A stretch of DNA of 64,000 nucleotides from DASTPP01 sp035762175 (lineage in GTDB: Bacteria > Myxococcota_A > Polyangia > Polyangiales > Polyangiaceae), in NCBI GenBank assembly GCA_035762175.1, contig DASTPP010000013.1, positions 9,031-73,030 on the forward strand. The letters are read 5' to 3'. The notes under the pieces are model-generated. The model made no database searches, was not told where the DNA came from, and worked only from the letters and a program-made list of their open reading frames with translations. Each line of letters begins with the position of its first letter. The stretch's first letter is position 1. Of this stretch, positions 9,070-17,490 are shown piece by piece. The position numbers and the translations under genes are program-made.

Positions 9070-10453
9070 CACGCGCCGCCTGAACGCGGACGTCGCGTAC
9101 CGCATGCTGATGGGCGACTCCGCGACCACGGGGCTCTTCGAGAAGGCGTTCGGCTTTCGGACGAGCACGACCGCCTTCAAGGCGGTGCACATGATGAACG
9201 ACCTGACCCAGGCGCTCTGCGGAGGAGCGCCGGAGCACGGCGGCGACTTCCTCGCGCGGGTCATCCGGCCGGAGAACGAGGAGGAGGGCAACAGCGACGC
9301 GGAACTGCGCCGCGACCCCCGGTTCGGCGCCGCGTTCGCGCAAGCCTTCCCCGCGCACCTCGGGGGCCACCGAATCGCCGCGCTCAGGTCCGCGGCGAAG
9401 CTCGTGCTGAACTTCGACAAGGGCGTGTTCGCGCCCGGCCAGCAGATGACGAGCCCGCTCGCGACGCACTACCTGCTCACAGGCTTCGAGGGGTTCCGTA
9501 GGTTCCGACTCGGCCCCTACCTGGCGAGCATCCTAACCGCCGAGGGCAGGGAGAAGCTCAAGTCGCTCTTTTCGAGCAATCGCGATCCCATCACGAGAGC
9601 CTTCCGCCCGTTGCTCCTCGCCGCCCCGCTGGTAGACAGGCAGCCGGCCGGCGCCCGCGCCCCTCTCTCCCGCTTTGACGGAGCCCTGGGCGAGCGCCTG
9701 TCGCTGCTCCTCGCTCAGCCCTTGAGCAAGCCCGCGCTGCTCCGGAAGTTCGCCTTGGGGGCGAGCCTGGGCCTGGTCCTGAAGATCCTCGGCGCGGGCC
9801 GCGAGGGGGGCAGGCCGCTGCTGCTCGCCACGGCCGCGCAAGAAGGCGAGCACAAGCCGCTCCGCGAGGCCGCCGTCATGTCCTTCCGCGCCGGCGTCGA
9901 GGCGCTCGAGCGGAAGCTTGCTGCCATGGCCGTCGAGCACCCGCTCTTCGCCGACCTCTCGAAGCTCAAGAGGTCGGGCGATCCGGCGGTCGAGGTGCGC
10001 GCGGGCCTTCCGCCGGTCGACTCGATGCTCGAGTTGCTGGGCGCGATGCGGCGCGGCGCCGCGGATTCGGCCGGGGATGTCTACTGGCCCGACGCCTTCG
10101 CGGTGGGGCTCGGCCGCAAGGCCGGCTGCGTGCTGCCGAAGAAGGAGGCGGCCGGGTGGGGCGTCCACCTCGCGCTCAACCCCGAGATGATCGAGCTGCT
10201 CGTCCTCATGGCCGTGCCGGGCGGCGCGCGCCCGGTGCCGTGGGGAGATCTATGGCGGAGGCTCCGCGACGAACTGGGCATCGTCGTGGGCGCGAACGCC
10301 GCCGCGGACGCGGAGGCGCTCCGGGCGGCCTGCGAGGGCGTGAGTTTGGAGAAACTGACCGAGAACGCGGCCACGGCGCTGGGCTTCGGCGTGCGCCTCG
10401 GCGTGGCGCGGCGCCTCCCCGACAGCGGGGCGGAGGCGGGGGGAGACTTGTGA
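9062..10453 (+). CDS. Mid-size protein of cassette 2 (B2), possibly DptG-like; 463 aa
   Basis: The ATG at 9062 overlaps the end of the ATPase gene by eight bases. The protein is helical, with no transmembrane segment and no catalytic motif I recognise. The N-terminal part has an AFKAVHMMNDL segment; B1 has a similar RAVHVANGMMQLL segment near its own N-terminus, which supports paralogy. The C-terminal quarter reads GLGRKAGCVLPKK, then HLALNPEMIELLVLMAVPGG, then a VPWGDLW helix and LGVARRLPDSGAEA at the end, matching the layout of the 501-aa protein of the other cassette. I infer a structural adaptor or DNA-reading role by analogy with DptG. The stop and the next start share one base (TGATG). 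Confidence 0.82.
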   Translation: MPSTRRLNADVAYRMLMGDSATTGLFEKAFGFRTSTTAFKAVHMMNDLTQALCGGAPEHGGDFLARVIRPENEEEGNSDAELRRDPRFGAAFAQAFPAHLGGHRIAALRSAAKLVLNFDKGVFAPGQQMTSPLATHYLLTGFEGFRRFRLGPYLASILTAEGREKLKSLFSSNRDPITRAFRPLLLAAPLVDRQPAGARAPLSRFDGALGERLSLLLAQPLSKPALLRKFALGASLGLVLKILGAGREGGRPLLLATAAQEGEHKPLREAAVMSFRAGVEALERKLAAMAVEHPLFADLSKLKRSGDPAVEVRAGLPPVDSMLELLGAMRRGAADSAGDVYWPDAFAVGLGRKAGCVLPKKEAAGWGVHLALNPEMIELLVLMAVPGGARPVPWGDLWRRLRDELGIVVGANAAADAEALRAACEGVSLEKLTENAATALGFGVRLGVARRLPDSGAEAGGDL

Positions 10454-13400
10454 TGGACGTCGCGCAGTTGATCGCCCTGGCCGCAAAGCGCGCGCTCGAC
10501 GCGCACCCGTTGGCCATCGGCGTGCGGTTCAGCCCGATCTCCATCTCCGCCGGCGACCTGAAGGGCGTCGTGGCGGCGCTGCGGCGAAGCCTCGGGCAGG
10601 GCACGTTCGTGGCGGCTTCGGCGCCGGGGGCGCAACAGCACGGCGAGCCCCGCGTGCTCATCGCCGGAAGCGAGGAGGCCGCGGAGCGCGCCACGGCGTG
10701 GCGCAACGCCGTGCGCGTTCAGGAGGGTGAGCGCCTCATTTACCTGAGCGTCGAGGAGCACGGCAAGGCGAGCGGGCTAAAGGACTGTCTGCTCGCTGTC
10801 CCCGAGGCCGATCTCGTCGACCTGTTCCTCGAATGGCTCGACGGCGACCAGAGCGGCGTCCCCGCCGGCGTCGGCCTAGCGCTGCGGGAGGCCGGGCTTC
10901 ACGAGAGCCGTTCGCTCAAGGTGCTCACCGAGTTCGCCAGGCTCGCGGCCAAGGGCAAGGGCTGGGCCGGCGTCGGCAAGCACCTGCCGGCCCTCGGGCT
11001 CGCGCGCGACAGCGGGCTCAAGGCGGCGGACGCGGCGGACCGCCTCCGCGCGAACGCGCGGCTCGTCTCCGCGGCGCTCACGGGGGAGACGCGGCGGCGG
11101 ACCGCCCGGGCCCAGACGGCCGAGTTGGAGGAGGGACTCTACCAGGCGCTTCGGGGTACGCCCGTGGGCGACCGCTCAGCGCGCCTTGCCGATTTCGACC
11201 TCGGGGACGTCAGGACAAATACCCTCGGACCAAAACCGAAGCGCCGCAGGGAGGGCCTTCCTCAGCCCGCGGCAAAGGCGCGGCCTAAGCGAGAGCCTGC
11301 CGGACAGGGGGCGCGCCCGGCGTCGAAAGCGACGCCGAATGCGATCGCGGACGAGCGCCCGCGCCGCAGCGCCGCCTCGCCGGGCGGACGCGACCCGACC
11401 CCTGCCCGGCACGCTCAGCCGGCGGAGCAGGACGCAAAGGCGCGCCCGCGGCTGCATGCTCCCCCCCTGCCCGAGGGGCTATCGGCAATGCTCAGCGAGT
11501 TGCACGCCGGGTCGGGCGAGCCCGTTCAACTCGTCGTCGCGGCCGACGCCAGGGGCTGCCTGGCCACTCCGCCGAAGGTCGCTGAGCGGAAGCCGGCGCC
11601 CACCCCGACGTGGTGGAAGGAGCGGGTCGGCGATGGCTTCACCCGATGGGCAGAGGCGAGGCGGGCGCTCCTGACCGTCGTGGCGGAGCGGGCCCGCCAG
11701 CCGGCTGACGTCGAGGGCCTACTCGTTCACTCGTTTCTGAAGCTCGCCGACGACGCGCAGGTGCGGGACGCAGCCGCCAGATTCTTGGAAGCCGCGACGG
11801 CGCTCTACCGCGCCGTGGTTGATCGAGAGTCGGCCCTTCAGCGCGCGGTATTGGCGCTCGACACGGTCGCGATCTGGGACCGCGCGGGCATTGCGCTCCG
11901 CCTTCTGGGACCGCTTCACATCCTTTGGCTCAGCCAGGCGCAAGTGCGACACCACCTCCTCGCCGAACACGCGTCGGCCTCCGACTTCGCGAGGCGACTC
12001 CTCGCGCGGTCCCTGGGGAGGGCACCGTCGGCGCCGCAGACGTTTCCCGAAGAGGGGCGCGCCGAGCTACGACTGGCCAGCCCCGAGGCCGGCGTTCTCG
12101 TGTTCGAGCGCGCGCCGGACGCGGCCGTCGGCGAGCCGGTCTCCGAGTTGGCCGAGCGCCTCATCGAGCGCTACCTCGATGCCTGCCCGCACGCCCTCTT
12201 CGGCCTGAGGGTCGCGGTGCTCGGCGGCGACGAGACGGCCTTGCTCGAAGGGGTCGCGCGGGTGGTAGACCGAACGCCCGACCTCGCCTACGCCGGCGTG
12301 CTTTGCGGCAGGCCGCCCCGCTTCGAGCGGTCCTCCGCGGCGGGGCGCGCCGTCGAAGCGGGGCGCCTTCGCGTGGGCTCGGTGCCAGCGCAAGCCGAAC
12401 GGCTGGGCGACGAAAAGCCGCACCTCGTTGTCCACTTCCACGGCGGACCCGAGCGGCCGGACGACGAAGAGCCTTCTCCGCCGGCGGTTGCCACGTACGC
12501 CGTCCCGGGCGCCGGGGCGTCCACGTTCGAAGTTCGGCAGCATGGGCTCCGCGTCTGGACGGCGCTCGCCGGCAACCCGGGCGCGCTCGCGTTCGAAGCC
12601 GTTCACGCGGCAATAAGCGGCCGGAAGTCCGTCGGGGCTTTCGTCCACGACCACTCCGCGCTTTCCCTCAAGTCGGCCCTCTCAGCGGCCGCCGGCCCGG
12701 GCGTCTCTTGGCAGGTAGCGGTCGCTCCAAGCATCGGCCGAAGGCCGCCGCTCGAATACCAATTGATCGCGCACGATCGGGTCGAGTCCGCCCAGTTCGC
12801 CGTCGTCGCGCGCGATCTTCGCCCCCTGTCGCGCGACCTCCAAGGGGCGCTGCGGCAACTCGGCGTCAACGAGGCGCGCCCGAGCAAGCTCAGGGCGCTC
12901 GGGGACAGGCTGTCGTCGACGACGACGCCTCGCATCTCCCTCCGCCGCTCGGGGACCATGCAACTGCTCGCCGGCGTATTGGCCATCGAACTCGCGCGGC
13001 TCGCCGGTAAGGAGGGCATCCTCGTCCCGATCGAAGCGGAGGCGCTGGCGGCGCTGGACGAGGAAGATTCGCCGCGAGCGGAAGTCGTGATGCTTTCGGT
13101 CTGGGAGGCCGACGGGGGCCTATCGGCGAGGGTCGGCATCGCGGTCGACGACGAGGGCGCGCATCGGGCGAACGTGGGGCGAGAGGCGGGCGGCGCCGCG
13201 CGCGCCGCCGCGCTAAGCGAACTCTGGAGGCTCGCGGCCGCCGGCGAGGGGGCAGCCGGGGGCGCCGCGCGAGAACTGCTCAACTGGATCGTGTGGCCGG
13301 CGATGGTGGCAGAGGACGGCGGCCCTCGAGTGGTCCAGCGGGCCCTGACGGCCTGGAGCCTGCGACCGACGACCGAACCGCCGCTCTTCCTCGGGCCTTC

Positions 13401-13503
13401 GCCGGCGAAGCCAACCCCTCCGGCGCAGCAGCGCAAGAAGCCGTCGGCCATTGTGGCAAACTTGAACGCTTCGTTCTTGGATGGGCTCTTGCTCGCTCAG
13501 TAA
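10453..13503 (+). CDS. Large protein of cassette 2 (C2), paralog of the 1-2062 gene; 1016 aa
   Basis: The ATG at 10453 overlaps the previous stop (TGATG). The N-terminal 240 residues match the partial C1 gene in pattern (RVLIAGSEEAAERATAWRNA, LIYLSVEE, SGLKDCLL). A basic, proline-rich linker spans about residues 255-345, followed by a helical region. A strand-rich core contains GLRVAVLGGDETALLEGV near residue 585 and LVVHFHGGPER near 660. A final domain has PRISLRRSGTMQLLAGVLAIE near 830. There is no GxxxxGK[ST] motif: GWAGVGKH near residue 172 has His in place of Ser/Thr and is probably coincidental. If it is DptH-like, the HerA-type ATPase domain is missing or unrecognisable. It is the last gene of the plus operon and converges on the GHKL gene. 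Confidence 0.82.
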   Translation: MDVAQLIALAAKRALDAHPLAIGVRFSPISISAGDLKGVVAALRRSLGQGTFVAASAPGAQQHGEPRVLIAGSEEAAERATAWRNAVRVQEGERLIYLSVEEHGKASGLKDCLLAVPEADLVDLFLEWLDGDQSGVPAGVGLALREAGLHESRSLKVLTEFARLAAKGKGWAGVGKHLPALGLARDSGLKAADAADRLRANARLVSAALTGETRRRTARAQTAELEEGLYQALRGTPVGDRSARLADFDLGDVRTNTLGPKPKRRREGLPQPAAKARPKREPAGQGARPASKATPNAIADERPRRSAASPGGRDPTPARHAQPAEQDAKARPRLHAPPLPEGLSAMLSELHAGSGEPVQLVVAADARGCLATPPKVAERKPAPTPTWWKERVGDGFTRWAEARRALLTVVAERARQPADVEGLLVHSFLKLADDAQVRDAAARFLEAATALYRAVVDRESALQRAVLALDTVAIWDRAGIALRLLGPLHILWLSQAQVRHHLLAEHASASDFARRLLARSLGRAPSAPQTFPEEGRAELRLASPEAGVLVFERAPDAAVGEPVSELAERLIERYLDACPHALFGLRVAVLGGDETALLEGVARVVDRTPDLAYAGVLCGRPPRFERSSAAGRAVEAGRLRVGSVPAQAERLGDEKPHLVVHFHGGPERPDDEEPSPPAVATYAVPGAGASTFEVRQHGLRVWTALAGNPGALAFEAVHAAISGRKSVGAFVHDHSALSLKSALSAAAGPGVSWQVAVAPSIGRRPPLEYQLIAHDRVESAQFAVVARDLRPLSRDLQGALRQLGVNEARPSKLRALGDRLSSTTTPRISLRRSGTMQLLAGVLAIELARLAGKEGILVPIEAEALAALDEEDSPRAEVVMLSVWEADGGLSARVGIAVDDEGAHRANVGREAGGAARAAALSELWRLAAAGEGAAGGAARELLNWIVWPAMVAEDGGPRVVQRALTAWSLRPTTEPPLFLGPSPAKPTPPAQQRKKPSAIVANLNASFLDGLLLAQ

Positions 13504-13702
13504 ACGATCTGATCGATGCGCGACGTCGCCGTGGGACCTGGCGATGCCGGGATGGCCGGGCGGCCGCCGCCCTCTGCGGGCCCCTCGGCAACGCCTGCCG
13601 TCACGCACCTCGAACTCGCCTGCCCTTGCTGTCCAGGAGACGCGAGGGGTGCCGGCGTGAGAGGTCGACGGCGGGGGTGCAGCAGGGCGCCCATCCCGGG
13701 GG

Positions 13703-15559
13703 CTACTCGGCGCCGGGCGCCACGTCCGCCGACGCGTGCAGCGACTCTGCGACGGCAGCCGCGATGTTCATCAACGTCTCGTCGGGGACGAGTGAGGCGA
13801 GGGCGTGGCGAAGTCGCTCCGACCATCGTTGGCGCTCCGCGCGGTAGAACGTTTCCGCCTCCGCCATTACCTCAAGCTCGCGCTCGGCGAGGACGAGGAG
13901 CAAAACCTCGATCGCCGCACGTACCTCCGGCGCCGTCGCAGAGTAAACCTTGGTGTAGAAGGGATGGTTGGTGTTGATGATGAGCCGCTTCTGCTCGCCC
14001 AGCCGCATCGGGCGGAAAAACGGGCCCTCGGGGATGGGCTCGAATTCAACCTCCCAGCGCCGTTTAGACGTCTCCTCAAGCAACTCCTCGATGACCTTTT
14101 CTCTCGGCCGCCCCGTCACCTCCTCGCGCCGCGCCGCGAGGTCCTCGATGTTCCTCTTGGCCTCCAGCCGTTGCGCCGGGGTCGGCTCGGGGACGGCCCC
14201 CTTGAACATCTCCGACTGCTCCATGGCCATCGCGCTCGGCCGCGGGCCGTCCTTGGCCGCCCGGTTCTCGAACTTCGCCCGCGTGGCGTCCTGGAGCTTG
14301 GTGAACGCGCGGCGCATGTCTTCGACGAGGTGCGCTAGGGCGCCGCAGCTCTTTCCGCCCTGCTGAAGCTTCTCCCACATGTCGTCATCAAGAACGATCT
14401 GCTGCTTTGCCGTGGTGATGCCGAAATACTCGTCGAGCTCGGGGTCGAAGTTGATTTCTATCTTTATGTGGGCATCGTAGTTCTGGAATTTGGTCCAGCG
14501 CGGCGAGACGCAATCGATCTGGCGGCCCCCCCGGCAGATGATGAGGCCGTTGTAGTCTTTCATGATCCCCAGCCGGTTGTTCGTTTTGGCCCCCTTGTGG
14601 CCGTACTGGTTGGGGTCCGCGAGCTGAAAGTGCGGCGGGAGGACAGAAGCCCGAATCGAGACGCTCCCCGTGGTCCCGCGCGCCGTTTCGACCTCAAACG
14701 TGCGGGCCTCCACCCGCCGCGCGCGCACCGGCGTTTCGCTGAAGAACCGCCCGTGCTCCATCAGGAACAACGGGTCGACGGCCTGCGCCTGCATGCCGTC
14801 CACGAGGACGCGACGCTCCGGGATCCAGTGGCGGTAAATTACGCCAAAATGTTGGAGGAGCTTCGTCCGCAACGTGTCGACCTTGATCCACCCCGACAGA
14901 CGCTTGAGTCGATCGAGTTCCTCGAGGACAATCACCGTGCCGGACTTGAGCGCCGACAGATCAATGCCGTCGTCGCCCTTGCCCGCCTTCGTCACCCAAG
15001 CTGGTAGCTTCGCCTCGCGCGGCTCGAGCAACGCCTCGGTCTCCTTGACGTCGCCGGCCGCCGCCGCGAGCCGATCGATATCTACCGTGACGGCGTGCCA
15101 ATCTCCGCCGGAGACCTTGGAGTAGACGGTGTAGCGCTTGGCGAGGCTGACGACCGAACTGGGAAGCCCATAGCCATAGCGACCGAGGCCCGTCCGATCG
15201 CCCTCGCGATCGGTGCCGCCCCAACGCACGGCGTAGCTAATCATTTCAGGGATCATGCCGTTGCCGTTGTCGCAGACCGCGACAACGTCGGGCTTGACGC
15301 GGGTCTTGTTGCCCGGCTCGAACCCGAAGCGGATCGCGACGACGTTGGCGTCCGCCTGGAACGCATTGTCGAGCTCCTCGGCGAGCGCCCAGGCCGGGTT
15401 CTTGTAGCCAAGATCGCGCATCCCCCGCAAAAAGGCGTCGGCGAAGACGACCCCTAGGCCGTGCCCCTTCTTCTTTTGCGCGTCGACGTACCGACGCTGT
15501 CGATCGACGGTGTCGATCGTCATGACCTTCTTCTTCGGCTTGTCTGCGCTGCTTGCCAT
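13703..15559 (-). CDS. GHKL-family (Hsp90/MORC-like) ATP-binding protein, 618 aa
   Basis: The Bergerat-fold motifs are complete: N-box AEELDNAFQA at residues 60-69, DNGNGM at 97-102, and GLGRYGYGLPSS at 124-135, which forms the ATP lid. The N-terminus is lysine-rich. A transducer-like middle region and a charged C-terminal helix region follow. The start at 15559 is preferred over an upstream ATG because GGGAG lies 7 bases before it. Proteins of this type (MORC-like) recur in prokaryotic defence and restriction islands, which suits the location next to the DUF4338 cassettes. The role is inferred from context only. It may be co-transcribed with the sigma-factor gene upstream. Confidence 0.88.
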   Translation of the reverse strand: MASSADKPKKKVMTIDTVDRQRRYVDAQKKKGHGLGVVFADAFLRGMRDLGYKNPAWALAEELDNAFQADANVVAIRFGFEPGNKTRVKPDVVAVCDNGNGMIPEMISYAVRWGGTDREGDRTGLGRYGYGLPSSVVSLAKRYTVYSKVSGGDWHAVTVDIDRLAAAAGDVKETEALLEPREAKLPAWVTKAGKGDDGIDLSALKSGTVIVLEELDRLKRLSGWIKVDTLRTKLLQHFGVIYRHWIPERRVLVDGMQAQAVDPLFLMEHGRFFSETPVRARRVEARTFEVETARGTTGSVSIRASVLPPHFQLADPNQYGHKGAKTNNRLGIMKDYNGLIICRGGRQIDCVSPRWTKFQNYDAHIKIEINFDPELDEYFGITTAKQQIVLDDDMWEKLQQGGKSCGALAHLVEDMRRAFTKLQDATRAKFENRAAKDGPRPSAMAMEQSEMFKGAVPEPTPAQRLEAKRNIEDLAARREEVTGRPREKVIEELLEETSKRRWEVEFEPIPEGPFFRPMRLGEQKRLIINTNHPFYTKVYSATAPEVRAAIEVLLLVLAERELEVMAEAETFYRAERQRWSERLRHALASLVPDETLMNIAAAVAESLHASADVAPGAE

Positions 15560-16199
15560 CGGGTGACTCCCGTTCGGTCGGCGAACAAACATAGGCCCTC
15601 ACGCCGACGTGCATCCGACGCCGGCGCGGAGGACGGGCGGGTAAAGGGGCCAGGTGGGCGAGTTCCGCCCGGCCCCGCGTGAGCAACTGCCGATGCAGTT
15701 GGGCGACGCGCGGCTGGGTTATGGCCATCGCGCGCGCCGCGTCGCGCTGGGACTTCCCTTCGACGTAGAGGAGTTGGTAGACGGCCCGAAGTCGGCCCGG
15801 CAAGCTCGATACCCACGCCGCGACCGCCGGCGCGCGGCCGTCGTCACGCTCCTCCGCGGGCGCCTCGAGACGGTCGTCCGCGGCCTGAGCGAACAGGGAG
15901 TTCGCGCCAAAGCGCTCTTCCCTGCGCCGCCGCTGAAGGGCGCGTCGCAGCGCGTTGACGACGACGACCTTAACGTAAGGCCCGTGCGCGTCGTGCTTGG
16001 TGCGCCTCACGCGGAGCAAGTGCAAGCGCGCCTGCTGGGCGAGGTCGTCTCCTTCGATGCCGTTCTGATTGGCGACCGCGCGCGCCGCGCGCTTGATGTA
16101 GTCGTCCCAGAAGCTCAGAAAGGCTGCCTCGTCGTGCAGCGCCAACGAAGCGGGCGGGGCATCCCTATCGGGGCATGGTTTGGGTTCTCGAAGCGCCAT
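15246..16199 (-). CDS. Sigma-70 family (ECF-like) sigma factor; 3' end possibly frameshifted
   Basis: Region 2 spans about residues 28-100 (FLSFWDDYIKRAARAV, then EGDDLAQQARLHLL). Region 4 spans about 135-180 (LPGRLRAVYQLLYVEGKSQ followed by an ITQPRVAQLHRQL recognition helix). The start has an excellent AGGAGGT site four bases before the ATG. After residue 185 the frame continues as Arg-rich sequence with no domain and overlaps the GHKL gene by 314 bp. A one-base shift would end the protein at a TGA at 15601-15599, 40 bp before the GHKL start and near 200 aa, the usual ECF length. I therefore suspect an indel or sequence error. It probably controls the neighbouring GHKL gene or the island. 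Confidence 0.78.
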   Translation of the reverse strand: MALREPKPCPDRDAPPASLALHDEAAFLSFWDDYIKRAARAVANQNGIEGDDLAQQARLHLLRVRRTKHDAHGPYVKVVVVNALRRALQRRRREERFGANSLFAQAADDRLEAPAEERDDGRAPAVAAWVSSLPGRLRAVYQLLYVEGKSQRDAARAMAITQPRVAQLHRQLLTRGRAELAHLAPLPARPPRRRRMHVGVRAYVCSPTERESPDGKQRRQAEEEGHDDRHRRSTASVRRRAKEEGARPRGRLRRRLFAGDARSWLQEPGLGARRGARQCVPGGRQRRRDPLRVRAGQQDPRQARRCRGLRQRQRHDP

Positions 16200-16758
16200 G
16201 GAAACCTCCTCGTTACGGCAGGAGGAGGCTGTCCCCGGCTGGCGTCCGACCTTTGCCATAGGCCCCGTTTTTTGGAGCCCGGTGAGGGCTGACCCCGCCT
16301 GCTTCCAGAATATATTCGCCAACTCTCTGGCCGATAAGAGCCCGGGACGAGAAAGGCTGCGGTCGGCTGAGAAGGGGACGAAGCTGGCTTCGCTCACGCC
16401 TCAGACGCGGCTGGTCGGGGCGAATCGGCGGAAAACAGCGGCGAAGTGTGTCTTTGTGCGCTGGCTAGTTCCACCTGACGTTGGGTGCGCCTGTGAGCGG
16501 TTGACCGTCGCGGCGCCCTTGCGTTGGCGACATCGCAGCGGCGCGCCCCGAGCAGCAGCCAGGCACTATTCACCGGCGGGTCAAGACTCGTGCGACTTGA
16601 GGTCCGGCCGACGCCGTTTGCGGCGTCGCGCGAGATGCTCTTCGACGCGAACGAGGGGAGAACCACGAGGCGCCTTTCGGGCGCTTTATTCTCGCCTTTG
16701 GGACACGTCTTTCGACGGGCCTGAGACGATTGGCACAGAGGCTCGTAGGAGCGGAAAT

Positions 16759-16780
16759 CTTCCGTCTGGCAAGACGGAAG
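16759..16780. terminator. Perfect 9-bp hairpin, terminator-like
   Basis: CTTCCGTCT and AGACGGAAG are perfect complements separated by the four bases GGCA. There is no T-tract after it on either strand, so an operator or a processed RNA element is equally possible. Confidence 0.35.
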
Positions 16781-16837
16781 GGCCGACGTTGCCGACGTCA
16801 GCAGCGCGGCCGCTTTCGGCTCCGGTCGTTGCGCCTG

Positions 16838-17015
16838 TTCACCACTCGGTCGCCACCCTGTGCCAGGAGGGGGCTGCGTCAATTTCGAGGGCCGTCGCCG
16901 CTGCGGGGCCGACCCTTCACCACTGGGTCGCTTGCCTTCACCACCGGGTCGCCTGCCGTAACCACTGGGTCATCCCCACGGGGGGGGCCGCCACCTGCGT
17001 TCACCACTGGGTCGG
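16838..17015. repeat. Five copies of TTCACCACTGGGTCG-type repeat on a 21-bp spacing
   Basis: Copies begin at 16838 (ACTCGG variant), 16916, 16937 (ACCGGG variant), 16958 (GTAACC variant) and 17000. The middle three are spaced exactly 21 bp and the last lies 42 bp further. All are in the same orientation, so the last four lie on one face of the helix. In the plus frame they would encode FTTGS units, but the surrounding frame does not look coding. Confidence 0.6.
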
Positions 17016-17212
17016 CTCTGGGCCGGTTCTCGCCCGCAGAGGGCCCCCAGACGGGCTCCGGCGGTCCGAAACGGGGACAGCTTCGTCCTCGCTTCGTGAA
17101 GCCCCAGAAGGGCCACCTACGCGCGCTGCAGGAAAAACGCGGCGTTGTGAGCCCTCGTCCGAAGTGGCGCTGCGTTCACCGCGTGCGCCCGAAGTTCGTG
17201 CGAGGACAACTA

Positions 17213-17288
17213 TGGCTCCAGCGCCTGGACTCGAACCAGGGACCCGGCGGTTAACAGCCGCCTGCTCTACCAACTGAGCTACGCTGGA
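17213..17288 (-). tRNA. tRNA-Asn (anticodon GTT)
   Basis: The minus strand folds as a standard 76-base tRNA with an encoded CCA tail. The acceptor stem is TCCAGCG/CGCTGGA, the D arm is GCTC-AGTTGGTA-GAGC, the anticodon arm is GGCGG-CTGTTAA-CCGCC, and the T arm is CCTGG-TTCGAGT-CCAGG. The anticodon GTT reads Asn codons. Its 3' end faces the defence-like island, the usual polarity for an element integrated at a tRNA 3' end. Confidence 0.97.
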
Positions 17289-17490
17289 ATGCTAACGAGG
17301 GCCGGAGGATACTGACGCCCTCGGGGCTGTCAAGGCCTTTCTTGTTGTCGTGGGTTGGGCCCTCGGGGGGTGGCTGCGGCTTTCGGGCCGCAAAATTGGG
17401 CAAGCTCGGGGCCGTTGGCGGGGGGCGAGCGCCCGGTTGGCCGCGGGCCGCCGGGGGAAATCGGCGTGGCTGGGGTCGTATGCAGGGGCG

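Larger units (their letters stand above)
16200..17212. other. About 1 kb without a convincing gene
   Basis: Open frames here have no domain and no sensible codon pattern, and one simply runs through the antisense of the tRNA. The stretch contains an AT-richer patch around 16305-16325 (TTCCAGAATATATTCGCC), which may be part of the sigma-factor promoter region, a hairpin at 16759-16780, and five imperfect copies of a 15-bp repeat between 16838 and 17015. No integrase is visible. I read it as island-edge sequence, possibly decayed. Confidence 0.5.

Noticed and set aside
10960..10995. Walker A motif in the large cassette protein (GWAGVGKH)
   Set aside because: The Ser/Thr after Lys is His, and there is no preceding beta strand or following Walker B; it lies in a helical segment.
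5207..13503. Complete Druantia system
   Set aside because: Only the DUF4338 component matches; no DruE-type helicase is present, and the other genes are P-loop and unknown proteins repeated in a second cassette.
13504..13702. Small gene between the convergent 10453-13503 and GHKL genes
   Set aside because: Frames there are antisense or run-on shadows; no start with a ribosome-binding site and no coherent protein.
16730..17254. Protein with FTTGS repeats
   Set aside because: The repeats are explained by 21-bp-phased DNA repeats; the rest of the frame is Arg-rich with no structure, and it also runs into the tRNA antisense.
16180..17277. Long plus-strand reading frame across the region next to the tRNA
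   Set aside because: It reads through the antisense of the tRNA-Asn gene (ending ...APGLEPGTRRLTAACSTN, a familiar artefact) and has no domain.
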